The notes under the pieces are model-generated. The model saw only the letters and a program-made list of their open reading frames with translations, was not told where the DNA came from and made no database searches. A DNA stretch of 64,000 bases from Veillonella intestinalis. Lineage in GTDB: Bacteria > Bacillota > Negativicutes > Veillonellales > Veillonellaceae. Location of the stretch: positions 186,001 to 250,000 of the forward strand of contig NZ_CALPDB010000005.1 of the NCBI RefSeq assembly GCF_943193155.1, in the 5' to 3' direction. Below, piece by piece: positions 48,891-58,230 of the stretch (its first letter is position 1; every line of letters begins with the position of its first letter). Position numbers and translations under genes: made by a program.

Positions 48891-50588
48891 ATGCTTGCAA
48901 CACGATTACAGCGGCAAGACTTTCTCTACTTGGGAGCCATTGGACTATGGCTCCTATTAGCCTATGGTCTCTTTGTATGGAATTTCCCTATAACAGATAC
49001 AGTGGAGTCTAATTATGCCTTAAGTGCCGTCAATATGCTGCAACATCACAGCTACTTATCTCCTATGATTTATGACCAATATTGGTATGATAAACCAATT
49101 TGGACCTATTGGATGCTCATGGCATCCTTCAGTACTTTTGGCGTGTCAGATTTCTCGGCACGCCTTCCCTTTGTTATATGTGCTGTATTAAATGGCCTAA
49201 TGATGTACTATGGTGTGTATATCATTACCAAACAGCGCATTGTAGCCCTTTGGAGTGCTATAATACTTGGCACGTCTTTAGAGTTTTGGTACATTAGTCA
49301 TGCGATTCTAACAGACGGATATTTATTTCTATTCACCCAAGGAATTGTTTATTTTGCCTATCTAGCCTTTGCAGCTATTGAAGACACACAACCTAACAAT
49401 CAACAACAAAAAGAGGCTCAACATTTCATTATGTTAGCTTATGCCTTTGCTGGCTTAGCAGTCCTAACCAAAGGACCTGTAGGTATCGTTCTACCAGGCC
49501 TAATCCTGTTGGCCTATGTATTCTTATTTCAACGAACCAAGTTGGCCTTTAAATTATTAATCAATCCCTATGGTTGGCTTATTTTTGCCATAGTAGCACT
49601 ACCTTGGTATCTACTCATGTATGCTTACCATGGCATGAGCTTTATTGAAGGTTTTCTTGGGCTTCACAATGTAGTTCGTGCCACTGTACCTGAACATCCA
49701 GAGCAAAATTGGTGGTTCCTCTATTTCGTCTTGTGGCCTGTATCCTTACTGCCTTGGACGGGACTTACTATCTATGAATTACGCTATGGCGAACGCACTC
49801 GCTGGCACAACTATCTGCTGGTATGGGGCCTTGGTGTCTTTATCTTTTATAATCTAATGGCAACTAAATATCTGACATATACCTTTCTTTGTCTCATTCC
49901 ATTTATTATATTAACGGCCCAAGGATATCTAACAGCAAAACAGCGTAAAGCACATGCACTGACTTATCGAGCCTTCTGGTTATTATTATTCCCAGTGAGC
50001 TTCTTATTTCTAGCGGTCATAATTGCTTTATGGCTTTTAGGGTTACCACAAGCGCAAAATCCACTGAACCCAGCCAATGTAAACATAACTCAATTTATTA
50101 CCACCCTCACTTTAGGGGGCATCTTAGCACTCCTTCCCTTAGGCTATGCATATTTCAAGGGAAGGCTACCAATTTCCATGAAAAGCACGGCCCTTAGTGC
50201 CAGTGTTCTCTATTTATTATTATTATGTTTACTACCACCCATTGTGGATGATGCCTCTACCTCGCACTTAGCGACTAAATTACCATTAACTAAGGAAACT
50301 AAAGTTTATTATTATCGCGATTATCGCACATCTTTAGTCTACTATAGCCAACATCCAGTAACACAAATTTTAAATCCTCATGAGGCAGAGTCTATCTGGA
50401 GCGAAGGGAAAAATGTAATGCCCGTTGCTACTGTTAACGAAACAACAATAGCAATCCAAGGTCTAACAGATTTTATCATTTGCGTACCACGTAAATATAA
50501 GGCAGATTTTTTACAAACAACCTTAGCTCACTATGTCACGGAATGGGGCCAAGTAGAAAACGTAGTTATTTTTAAACCAAAATTCTAA
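48891..50588 (+). CDS. PMT/ArnT-like glycosyltransferase (GT-C fold)
   Basis: A 565-residue polytopic membrane enzyme with about 10-12 helices and a soluble C-terminal part. The first loop PITDTVESNYALSAVNML followed by YWYDKPIWTYWM recalls the acidic loop and KP motif of ArnT, and LTDGYLFLF of helix 4 is typical. Enzymes of this class transfer a lipid-linked sugar to protein Ser/Thr or lipid A. It is flanked on both sides by SLH proteins with Thr-rich or Asn-Thr segments, so protein O-glycosylation is inferred; lipid A modification remains possible. Confidence 0.85.
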   Translation: MLATRLQRQDFLYLGAIGLWLLLAYGLFVWNFPITDTVESNYALSAVNMLQHHSYLSPMIYDQYWYDKPIWTYWMLMASFSTFGVSDFSARLPFVICAVLNGLMMYYGVYIITKQRIVALWSAIILGTSLEFWYISHAILTDGYLFLFTQGIVYFAYLAFAAIEDTQPNNQQQKEAQHFIMLAYAFAGLAVLTKGPVGIVLPGLILLAYVFLFQRTKLAFKLLINPYGWLIFAIVALPWYLLMYAYHGMSFIEGFLGLHNVVRATVPEHPEQNWWFLYFVLWPVSLLPWTGLTIYELRYGERTRWHNYLLVWGLGVFIFYNLMATKYLTYTFLCLIPFIILTAQGYLTAKQRKAHALTYRAFWLLLFPVSFLFLAVIIALWLLGLPQAQNPLNPANVNITQFITTLTLGGILALLPLGYAYFKGRLPISMKSTALSASVLYLLLLCLLPPIVDDASTSHLATKLPLTKETKVYYYRDYRTSLVYYSQHPVTQILNPHEAESIWSEGKNVMPVATVNETTIAIQGLTDFIICVPRKYKADFLQTTLAHYVTEWGQVENVVIFKPKF

Positions 50589-50606
50589 TGCTATACATTA
50601 ATTTAG

Positions 50607-50630
50607 ACCTAAAAAGGCCTAAATCTTTAC
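50607..50630 (+). terminator. Weak hairpin before the second SLH gene
   Basis: TTTAG-A-CCT / AGG-C-CTAAA with a short loop, followed by TCTTTAC. The T tract is poor, so at best partial termination between the glycosyltransferase and the second SLH gene. Confidence 0.3.
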
Positions 50631-50666
50631 AATTTCATATTTTGTTTCATCATTTGGGAGGCTTTT

Positions 50667-52118
50667 ATGTCCAAATTTTTCCAAGCAAAACCAGCCGCAC
50701 TCCTTTGTGCACTTATGCTTACAAATACCACTGTTTGGGCCAACATTGTAACAGATACTGATATTGATGCTACAGAGGCCAGCTATGGTCCTGTACGCGT
50801 CGTTAAAGAGGCAAGTAACGAAACAACATTTAGCCCTTTAACCCTCGATTACTATACCAAGAGCAACACAGTACAAGCCCTTGGCAAAGCAACTAAGGCA
50901 CAACAAGAATCAGCAGTTGAAACAACTGACATCAACAATACCAATAACACCAATAACACCAATAACAAAGATACAAAAAATAAAGTAACCGCCAAGGAAA
51001 CAGGTTCCATCCAATTGCTACAAGATTTTACTCCGTCCACGGTTACCCCTAATACAGATAGTCCTATTTTTACTGGTACAGCTCAACCATCTGTATTTCA
51101 AGAAGCTCGAAAATATACCTTTGTCGATGTACCAGCTGACTATTGGGCGGCCACATCCATTGCCGTGATGACAAATCAACAGCTTATTTCAGGCTACAGT
51201 GACAACACCTTTCGTCCAGATAAACCAATCACACGTGAAGAAGTAGCCTCTTTATTTAGTAATCTAATCTCTGATGAATCCCCTGTTATGTTGGCAAGCT
51301 CTTTCAACGATATTACCTCTGACCGCTGGTCTGCTAATGCAATCGAACGAGTAGCACAGCTTAATATCATCAGTGGTTATGGTGATAAAACCTATCGGCC
51401 TGAACGTTTCATGTCACGCCAAGAATTTGCTGTAGTAGCGGATAATTACATTCATTATTTAGGTTATACTACAGAGGATCCTACAGCCCTTGATTCAATT
51501 CACTATAGCGATCAAAAATTCATTGCGCCTTGGGCTCAAGATGCTGTACGAGAACTAGCAAGCCTAGGCTTTTTACACTATCAATCTCGCCTTCTCTTCG
51601 GACCTGAAAAATACATTACTCGCGCCGAAGCGACAGAGATTATGTACCGTGTTACAAACAGTAGCTCCGCCGTTGCCTTACGTGAAAAAATCTTACATCA
51701 ACAGATTGAAAATAAGATGCTGACTTTAGTGGAACGCACCTTTGGCAAAGAATATGTGTTCCGTACTCATGGGGCTATGTTCTGGCAGAACAATAAATTA
51801 ATAGCCACTTTAAAATCTGAAAATGATGCTAAAAAATTAGGGGCGGCCCTCGCCTTTACTAAAGATAAAACATTAGTTAATAATGTCCAAGTCACTGTAG
51901 GGAGCTTAACAGAAATAGAACTTGGAAAATTACAAACTGAAGTAGCTTACTTCTATAATCAACAAGAACCAACTGGCTCTATTATTACCATTACACCAAA
52001 CAAAAATGCATCAGGCTTAGTCTTAACAGTGGATGAATTAAAAGCAGATACTATCAAAGCCTTTGCTAAAAAATTTGGAAATAAAGTGGAAATTAGCTTG
52101 CCTGCTAACAATGGCTAA
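50667..52118 (+). CDS. SLH-domain envelope protein with Asn-Thr repeats (second of two)
   Basis: A 483-residue exported protein with a signal peptide (ALLCALMLTNTTVWA, cut near residue 26), an Asn-Thr repeat (NNTNNTNNTNN near 91-101), three full SLH units (about 151-200, 212-262, 277-330), then the C-terminal domain shared with the first SLH protein (GAMFWQNNKLIATLKS, FYNQQEPTGSIITITPN, FGNKVEISL). It is probably an envelope protein tethered to peptidoglycan. Two paralogous SLH proteins bracket one glycosyltransferase gene, suggesting a shared modification or assembly pathway. Confidence 0.88.
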   Translation: MSKFFQAKPAALLCALMLTNTTVWANIVTDTDIDATEASYGPVRVVKEASNETTFSPLTLDYYTKSNTVQALGKATKAQQESAVETTDINNTNNTNNTNNKDTKNKVTAKETGSIQLLQDFTPSTVTPNTDSPIFTGTAQPSVFQEARKYTFVDVPADYWAATSIAVMTNQQLISGYSDNTFRPDKPITREEVASLFSNLISDESPVMLASSFNDITSDRWSANAIERVAQLNIISGYGDKTYRPERFMSRQEFAVVADNYIHYLGYTTEDPTALDSIHYSDQKFIAPWAQDAVRELASLGFLHYQSRLLFGPEKYITRAEATEIMYRVTNSSSAVALREKILHQQIENKMLTLVERTFGKEYVFRTHGAMFWQNNKLIATLKSENDAKKLGAALAFTKDKTLVNNVQVTVGSLTEIELGKLQTEVAYFYNQQEPTGSIITITPNKNASGLVLTVDELKADTIKAFAKKFGNKVEISLPANNG

Positions 52119-52156
52119 GAAAAATAAAATAATGACTACACCTATAATTAAATAAA

Positions 52157-52236
52157 CAAAGAGCGCTTTCAGTTCATTCGCGACCAGGCTAGGAAAGATA
52201 GCAATGGCCGCTCCATAAACTGTAAGCGCTCTTTTT
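52157..52236. terminator. Long terminator with insert, downstream of the second SLH gene
   Basis: AGAGCGCTT-T-CAGTT pairs with AACTG-T-AAGCGCTCT around a 43-base insert, followed by TTTTTAT on the plus strand. The insert carries AGCGGCCATTGCTATC on the minus strand, related to motifs in three other terminators. Confidence 0.85.
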
Positions 52237-52672
52237 ATACTCCTATAATTAATAAGTCATTATTTTATTTTTCTCCCCTCTATTGCTTAATACATACTAG
52301 CTAATTTTCTCCGTAAAGTAGTGATGAAGATAGCATAATTATTGTGGTTCTATTACGTGTTTCAAATCAAATTCGTTTACAAGTGTTTTATAGTAACCCT
52401 GTTTCAAAACGGATAACATATAGCGATTGATATCTTCAAAGGTTAATTCTGAATCACCGGCCCTCTTCCTCATAAAGAAGCTGTTGCCGCTACGGCTTCT
52501 ATTCTAGTAATACACAGTCGCAAAGAAATACGCCACCTTAACAAAATTCTCCCTACTCTATAAACAATATAGTCACCTGCCCCTTGACCATAACTAAACT
52601 GGCACAAGCCTCGTATAACAATCCCCCCGCTTAAAAACTGGCGTAGTACCGCTAAACCACATCTATAGTATG
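52237..52672. other. Intergenic region with possible decayed coding sequence
   Basis: About 440 bp between the two long terminators. The only coding-like signal is the remnant at 52339-52718 (minus), given separately. Confidence 0.4.
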
Positions 52673-52718
52673 AAAAAAATTCCGTTATCTTATTATAGCG
52701 ACCATTGTTGCAAAGCAA
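52339..52718 (-). pseudogene. Possible gene remnant in two frames
   Basis: An in-frame stretch 52470-52718 (82 codons) ends where a second frame picks up at 52473 and continues to a stop at 52339 (RAGDSELTFEDINRYMLSVL ... NEFDLKHVIEPQ). The second part has a protein-like hydrophobic/polar pattern. No ribosome site precedes either piece. Likely the tail of a decayed gene with a frameshift, but unrecognised and could be chance. Confidence 0.25.
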
Positions 52719-52744
52719 CTCTGTGAGCGAATAAGATAACGGAA
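52673..52744. terminator. Long terminator of the malic enzyme gene
   Basis: TTCCGTTATCTTATT pairs with AATAAGATAACGGAA around an insert AGCGACCATTGTTGCAAAGCAAC, whose GTTGC-AAA-GCAAC forms an apical hairpin. Followed by TTTTTTTCAT on the minus strand. Confidence 0.9.
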
Positions 52745-52758
52745 CTTTCTATTTAACA

Positions 52759-53940
52759 CTATTTAATTGGTTTGCGGGCTACACCAGTTTTTACAGCCAC
52801 TTCTGCTACTGCTTTTGCCACTGCCAATGGAACGCGTTCATCAAACGTATTAGCCACTACATAATCTTCACGAAGATCTTCATCAGCCACCAATTCAGCT
52901 AATGCATCAGCGGCTGCCAATTTCATTTCGTCGTTAATTTTAGATGCCTGAACATCAATAGCACCACGGAATAAACCAGGGAATACATTTACGTTATTAA
53001 TCTGGTTTGGTGCATCACTACGGCCAGTACCCATTACACGTACGCCACAAGCTTTAGCATCATCATACATAGCTTCTGGGTTTGGATTTGCCATAGCAAA
53101 TACGATAGCATCTTCAGCTAAGTTTTTCAAAATATCTTCTGTAAACACACCGGCTGCAGATACACCAAGTAATACATCAGCACCTTTAGCCACTTCAGCT
53201 AATGTACCAGTCTTTTCTTCTTGACCAAGTAATTTAATTAATTCAGCTTGTAAAGAATCAAGACGTTTATAGTTTTTATTAAGTACGCCAGAGCTTACCA
53301 TTAAAGTAATGTTACGAGCACCAGCTAAATAAAGTAAACGAGCAATGTTTGCCCCAGCAGCGCCAGCACCATTAACAACGATTTTAACTTTACTCAAGTC
53401 TTTTTTCACAAAGCGAAGGGCTGCTTTAACCCCAGCTAAACAAGCAATTGCTGTACCATGTTGATCATCATGGAATACAGGAATTTCTAATTCTTCTTTT
53501 AAGCGATTTTCAATTTCATAGCATTTAGGAGAAGAAATATCTTCCAAGTTAATGCCTGCAAAGTTTTTCTGCAATAATTTAACAGTATGAACTAACTCAT
53601 CGGCATCTTTTGTATCTACTACGATAGGCACACAGTCTACATTACCAAAACGTTTGAAAAGTAGTGATTTACCTTCCATTACAGGCATAGCTGCTGCTGC
53701 GCCAATATCACCAAGACCAAGTACACGAGTACCGTCAGACACAACGGCTACCATGTTACCACGACAAGTTAAATCAAAAGATAATTCTTCCTTTTCTTTA
53801 ATGCGTAAGCATGGTTCAGCTACCCCTGGGGTATACGCAACCGATAAATCATGCGCATCCTTTAAAGGATATTTTGTACCAGTAGTTAAAAAGCCACCTA
53901 ATTCCAATTTCTTTTGCACTGCTTCTTCGCGTACGTCCAT
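52759..53940 (-). CDS. maeB: Malic enzyme (NAD(P)-dependent malate dehydrogenase, decarboxylating)
   Basis: Converts malate to pyruvate and CO2 with NAD(P)+. It has 393 residues, the single-domain short bacterial form. Catalytic and metal residues lie in YTPGVAEPC (about 36-44), FHDDQHGTA (about 156-164) and the nucleotide motif [13 protein letters not shown] near 187. No phosphotransacetylase domain. Fits fermentation through C4 acids together with aspartase. It starts 12 bp after speD, so the two are probably co-transcribed. Confidence 0.92.
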   Translation of the reverse strand: MDVREEAVQKKLELGGFLTTGTKYPLKDAHDLSVAYTPGVAEPCLRIKEKEELSFDLTCRGNMVAVVSDGTRVLGLGDIGAAAAMPVMEGKSLLFKRFGNVDCVPIVVDTKDADELVHTVKLLQKNFAGINLEDISSPKCYEIENRLKEELEIPVFHDDQHGTAIACLAGVKAALRFVKKDLSKVKIVVNGAGAAGANIARLLYLAGARNITLMVSSGVLNKNYKRLDSLQAELIKLLGQEEKTGTLAEVAKGADVLLGVSAAGVFTEDILKNLAEDAIVFAMANPNPEAMYDDAKACGVRVMGTGRSDAPNQINNVNVFPGLFRGAIDVQASKINDEMKLAAADALAELVADEDLREDYVVANTFDERVPLAVAKAVAEVAVKTGVARKPIK

Positions 53941-53951
53941 GTTTCTGCCTC

Positions 53952-54734
53952 CTATTGTTTCAAGGTTGGTAGATTTCTACCATAAAAAATTTCAGCCATT
54001 TCCTGCTTCAACAACTGATTAATGTGTTTCCGTTCCTTTGGCGTTAAATCTTCCTCCGTAATGCCGAAAAGATAATTATTAATATCATATTCTTTCAGCA
54101 TCATCTTCGTGTGGAAAATATTTTCCTGATATACGTTAACATCAATCATGTTGTACAGGTTCTTAGTTTTAGCATCAATATAATTTTGAATGGAGTTAAT
54201 GCGATGATCAATATAGAGCTTTTTCCCTTGCATGTCACGTGTAAAACCACGCACACGGTAATCAAGGCTAATAATATCGGAATCAAAACTACTAATTAAA
54301 TAGTTTAATGCTTTAAGCGGTGAAATTTGCCCACAAGTAGATACATCAATATCAGCCCGGAATGTACTAATCCCACGATATGGATGACTTTCAGGATATG
54401 TATGAACTGTCAAATGGCTTTTATCTAAATGACAAACTACATCTTCTTTCTGAACTTCTTCTTCTGAGATTAAAATCGTAACACTCGCCCCTTGAGGATC
54501 ATAATCTTGCTTTGCAATGTTAAGGACATTGGCCCCAATAATATGAGACACTTCAGTCAAAATATCCGTTAGCCGTTGTGCATTATACACTTCATCAATG
54601 TATTCGATATACTGTCGCTTCTCAGCGTCTGTACGAGTATAACAAATATCATAAATGTTAAAACTCAAGGTTTTTGTTAAGTTATTAAAACCGTATAATT
54701 TCATTTTTTTAATCGGTTTTACGGATGTCTCCAT
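53952..54734 (-). CDS. speD: S-adenosylmethionine decarboxylase proenzyme (class 1A, E. coli type)
   Basis: Supplies decarboxylated SAM for spermidine synthesis. About 260 residues. It carries the self-cleavage site [13 protein letters not shown] (cleavage before Ser) and [13 protein letters not shown], and closely parallels E. coli SpeD throughout ([18 protein letters not shown]). The start is the ATG at 54734 ([10 protein letters not shown]), because the predicted transcription start is at about 54770, ruling out the longer frame. Spermidine synthase is not in the window. Confidence 0.93.
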   Translation of the reverse strand: METSVKPIKKMKLYGFNNLTKTLSFNIYDICYTRTDAEKRQYIEYIDEVYNAQRLTDILTEVSHIIGANVLNIAKQDYDPQGASVTILISEEEVQKEDVVCHLDKSHLTVHTYPESHPYRGISTFRADIDVSTCGQISPLKALNYLISSFDSDIISLDYRVRGFTRDMQGKKLYIDHRINSIQNYIDAKTKNLYNMIDVNVYQENIFHTKMMLKEYDINNYLFGITEEDLTPKERKHINQLLKQEMAEIFYGRNLPTLKQ

Positions 54735-54776
54735 AATGTTCTTTACACCTTCCTCATTCAAAATTCGCATAAATAC

Positions 54777-54805
54777 ATTATATCGAAAGCATACGTCATA
54801 TTCAA
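54777..54805 (-). promoter_or_regulatory. Promoter of speD-malic enzyme
   Basis: Minus-strand TTGAAT, 17-base spacer, TATAAT. Start of transcription predicted near 54770. Confidence 0.6.
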
Positions 54806-54842
54806 CACTTTCGATATTTTATTTTCGCATACATGACCCTAT

Positions 54843-55364
54843 TTAGTACGGTTTTAACCAAGGTTTTTCCTTTAAGTAATAGAACTGCCCTTGAAAATGA
54901 CCATTTTCATAAGTCGCTACGGCAAAGGTTCCTCCTGATTTATCCCTAGGTAAGGCTGGACTACCAGGATTAATAAATAAACAACCTTGATGTTCATACA
55001 TAGCATGGTGATGACTATGACCAGCCACACAGAGCGTAGCGCCCATACTAATCCCTAAAGATACTACTTCTTGAATTCGATTATAAGGCAAAAACTGATC
55101 CCCATGTGTCATATACACATAACTATCTTGAAATGGGATCAACTGCTCTCTAGGCTCCAAAGGTTGTTGTCGATCATTATTTCCTCGCACCGCTAATACG
55201 GGAACTGTTGTCTGCGTTGCCATATATCGGGCATCATCCCCATAATCACCAGCATGAAGCCATAAATCCAATCCCCAGTCAGCAGTATCTGCTAATATGC
55301 TATCAATCACCTCTAAGTACCCATGGGTATCGCTTATAATTCCTATACGATGCACTGTACTCAT
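54843..55364 (-). CDS. Metallophosphoesterase (YfcE family)
   Basis: A 173-residue phosphodiesterase with dinuclear metal motifs: SDTHGY (about 10-15), GDYGD near 38, RGNNDR near 60, and GDQFL/ VAGHSHHHAMY near 114. The family cleaves phosphodiesters such as 2',3'-cyclic or bis-pNPP-like substrates; the natural substrate is unknown. It sits between speD and rdgB, 50 bp from the latter. Confidence 0.88.
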   Translation of the reverse strand: MSTVHRIGIISDTHGYLEVIDSILADTADWGLDLWLHAGDYGDDARYMATQTTVPVLAVRGNNDRQQPLEPREQLIPFQDSYVYMTHGDQFLPYNRIQEVVSLGISMGATLCVAGHSHHHAMYEHQGCLFINPGSPALPRDKSGGTFAVATYENGHFQGQFYYLKEKPWLKPY

Positions 55365-55414
55365 ATACGCTCTCTTACTATTAAATTACTTCTATTAATC
55401 ACTATACTCTTTTA

Positions 55415-56002
55415 CTAATCTATTTTTAATCTATGTAATAGCTCTTTTAAAGCCAAGCCACGATGACTTATAGCATTCTTCTCCTCCATACTTATCTGGG
55501 CCATAGTTTTTTGAAACTGCGGCACATAAAAGTAAGGATCATAGCCAAAACCACCGTCGCCTAACGGCGTATCTTGAATCAAACCTTCACAATAGCCAGT
55601 AGCGGTTATTTCCTGCCCATCAGGATACGCTAATACTAATTCACACACATATCGAGCCGTTCGCTTTTCAAAAGGCACTGCTTGCAATTCTTCAATCAGT
55701 TTAGCATTATTTGCTTCATCATCACAAGCTTCACCAGCATAACGAGCCGAATATACACCGGGTGCACCAGCTAGGGCATCAACTGCTAACCCACTATCAT
55801 CAGCCAAACAAGGAAGATTGGTAGCCTTCATATAATACTGTGCTTTGATGCGTGCATTTTCTAAAAATGTCGTTCCTGTTTCTTCTGGCTCTGGCACGGT
55901 AACTATATCAGCAAGGCTAACTGCCTCAATCCCTAAAGGTTCTAGTGCTGCTTTAAACTCTCTTATTTTTCCTTTATTGTGCGTCGCTACTACTATTTTC
56001 AT
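55415..56002 (-). CDS. rdgB: XTP/dITP diphosphatase (house-cleaning NTPase)
   Basis: Hydrolyses non-canonical purine triphosphates to prevent their incorporation. It has 195 residues. Motifs: [11 protein letters not shown] (5-15), [23 protein letters not shown] (about 65-87) and FGYDPYFY near 150. It overlaps rph by about 29 bases, a common gene pair. Confidence 0.95.
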   Translation of the reverse strand: MKIVVATHNKGKIREFKAALEPLGIEAVSLADIVTVPEPEETGTTFLENARIKAQYYMKATNLPCLADDSGLAVDALAGAPGVYSARYAGEACDDEANNAKLIEELQAVPFEKRTARYVCELVLAYPDGQEITATGYCEGLIQDTPLGDGGFGYDPYFYVPQFQKTMAQISMEEKNAISHRGLALKELLHRLKID

Positions 56003-56735
56003 ACGTCGCTCCTATATACTTAGCCGCTTCACCAAGGGCTTCTTTTTGTGCTTTCATCAAGTCATCCGTAGCTTGTTCTGCTAAATCTAATAATTCATTT
56101 AGTTCATCACGACTAAATGTGCCATGCTCACCAGTACCCTGCACTTCAATAAGCGCGCCCGAACCGGTACGAACTACATTCATATCTACAACAGCTTTAC
56201 TATCTTCTTCATAACATAAATCTGTAATAGGCCCTTCAATTCCAATGCCAACGGAAATAGCAGCACAATAATCACGCACTGGATATACACCTTCACCAGT
56301 AAATAGTGTATTTACAGCATCTACCAAGGCTACGAACGAACCAGTAATAGCAGCGGTACGAGTCCCTCCATCAGCTTGTAATACATCACAATCCAAAGTA
56401 ATGGTATTTTCACCTAATGCATCTAAATCTACTACCGCCCGCAAAGCACGACCAATAAGACGTTGAATCTCAACAGTTCGACCTGTCTGCTTACCTTTTG
56501 CGGCTTCTCGACTATTACGAGTTTGTGTAGCCCGTGGTAGCAAAGAGTATTCAGCAGTTACCCAACCACGACCTTCACCTTTCATAAAGCGTGGTACCTT
56601 AGGCTCTACTGATGCATTACACAACACTTTAGTGTTGCCACATTCAATTAATACCGACCCTTCTGCATAAGCGGTAAAATGACGTGTAATTTTTATAGGC
56701 CGTACTGCCTGCGGATTTCTTCCATCAATTCTCAT
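55974..56735 (-). CDS. rph: Ribonuclease PH
   Basis: 3'-to-5' phosphorolytic exoribonuclease that trims tRNA 3' ends. The ATG at 56735 ([16 protein letters not shown]) follows AGGAG by eight bases; the GTG three codons earlier abuts the ribosome site. About 253 residues, with [10 protein letters not shown] near 90, [17 protein letters not shown] near 113-129 and the C-terminal [11 protein letters not shown] near 195-205. It precedes and overlaps rdgB. Confidence 0.95.
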   Translation of the reverse strand: MRIDGRNPQAVRPIKITRHFTAYAEGSVLIECGNTKVLCNASVEPKVPRFMKGEGRGWVTAEYSLLPRATQTRNSREAAKGKQTGRTVEIQRLIGRALRAVVDLDALGENTITLDCDVLQADGGTRTAAITGSFVALVDAVNTLFTGEGVYPVRDYCAAISVGIGIEGPITDLCYEEDSKAVVDMNVVRTGSGALIEVQGTGEHGTFSRDELNELLDLAEQATDDLMKAQKEALGEAAKYIGATYENSSSDAQ

Positions 56736-56889
56736 AGTTGTCACTCCTAAAATCTATCTTCCCTCCTATTATATCATATAGATACCTAGTTTTCTCAATA
56801 TGGAAACCAGTTTTCCACCCCACCAGTATGAGCTTATATATTTCAATTCTAAATACTTAATCAGAAACACGATTATTAGCATTTCACGT

Positions 56890-58230
56890 TTATAACTCTT
56901 CCTGTATATCTTTCATAGAATCAACTACTACATAACGCTGTGCCGTTCCTGTTTTTTTGGCAGCCCAAGTTGCTTCATAAGCATCACGTCGACAAGCTTC
57001 ATCAGCTTGCCAAGGAATAAATGTAGCAAAAACATGTTGCGAACCAAATGGACCACCATCACTACGAGAGTCAATACTATGCCACCCAACTTTATCAGGA
57101 TAAAGTCGTATTGTTTCTTTGCGATATTCAGAAATTCCTGTTTCATCATAATAAATTTGATGTTGGTCATGCCAATAATCGCCAAGACCTAATAAAGCAT
57201 CTACTTGCATTTCATGACGACACTGCCATTGTTGCTGCCACTGTTTAATAATGCCATCAATACGCTGAGTCACATCACCACGCTGACGATTACTATAAGC
57301 ATCAAAAGCCGGCTCAATCACCTGGCTATAATCAAGACCCGCCATCGATAGTACAATGCCCGTATTTACATATGGCAAGGCTTCTTGTACAGAATAGCCA
57401 CCTTCTAGTACGGCAATATCAGCTTGTAATAAATCGGTCAATCTTGCATACCCTTTCGCCGTTACTAACATATTGGCCAAAGGGTCACTAAAATGATTAT
57501 CCTGTCCGGCTGAATTAATAATAATATCAGGCTGAAAATCCGCTAGCATAGGCAATACAAGCTCTTGCAATACTTTGAGCATTCCTTCATCGCCCGTACC
57601 AGGTGGCAATGGAATATTGACAGTACTGCCTACCGCTTGTGGGCCACCATATTCATACATAAACCCCGTACCAGGGTATAAAGTCCGTCCATCTTGGTGA
57701 AAGGATATAAATAGGGTATCTGGGTCATGATAAAAAACATCTTGCGTCCCATCACCATGATGCACATCCGTATCTACTATAGCTACTCGTTTCACCTCAT
57801 AATGACGACGTAAATAGGCAATCATAATAGCTTCTACATTGACAGTACAAAAACCACGAATCCCATGCACCATTGTCATTGCATGATGTCCTGGTGGCCG
57901 CACTAATGAAAAAGCCCGCTTTACTTCGCCCCGCATAACAGCTTCCGCCGCAGCAATGGCGCCACCTACTGATACTCTATGTGCTTCCGTTACCCACTTC
58001 TGCAAAGAAGGCGCTCCCACATGAACTCGTTCAATATCTTGCCAAGAAGCTAATAATGGATTGTATTCACGAATGGCGGGATGTTCAAGTAAACCTTCTT
58101 CTAATAATTGATCGCGCGTATATAATAAACGCTCTTGTCGCTCTGGATGGGTTGCTGAAATTTTCCAATCAAAGGCAGGAAAAAAGACTAATCCTAAATT
58201 AGCCTCTGTTGGCTTATTCTTATTTAACAT
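56890..58230 (-). CDS. Histone-deacetylase-fold amidohydrolase
   Basis: A 446-residue zinc hydrolase of the arginase/deacetylase fold. Catalytic and zinc residues: RPPGHHA (about 112-118), DTDVHHGDGTQDVF (about 152-165), SAGQDNHFSDPLANM near 244-258 and EGGYS near 281. The C-terminal 100 residues extend past the usual catalytic domain. Bacterial members include acetylpolyamine amidohydrolases and AcuC-like enzymes; the polyamine theme in this region favours the first, but it is not proven. It overlaps the hydantoinase gene by 11 bases. Confidence 0.85.
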   Translation of the reverse strand: MLNKNKPTEANLGLVFFPAFDWKISATHPERQERLLYTRDQLLEEGLLEHPAIREYNPLLASWQDIERVHVGAPSLQKWVTEAHRVSVGGAIAAAEAVMRGEVKRAFSLVRPPGHHAMTMVHGIRGFCTVNVEAIMIAYLRRHYEVKRVAIVDTDVHHGDGTQDVFYHDPDTLFISFHQDGRTLYPGTGFMYEYGGPQAVGSTVNIPLPPGTGDEGMLKVLQELVLPMLADFQPDIIINSAGQDNHFSDPLANMLVTAKGYARLTDLLQADIAVLEGGYSVQEALPYVNTGIVLSMAGLDYSQVIEPAFDAYSNRQRGDVTQRIDGIIKQWQQQWQCRHEMQVDALLGLGDYWHDQHQIYYDETGISEYRKETIRLYPDKVGWHSIDSRSDGGPFGSQHVFATFIPWQADEACRRDAYEATWAAKKTGTAQRYVVVDSMKDIQEEL

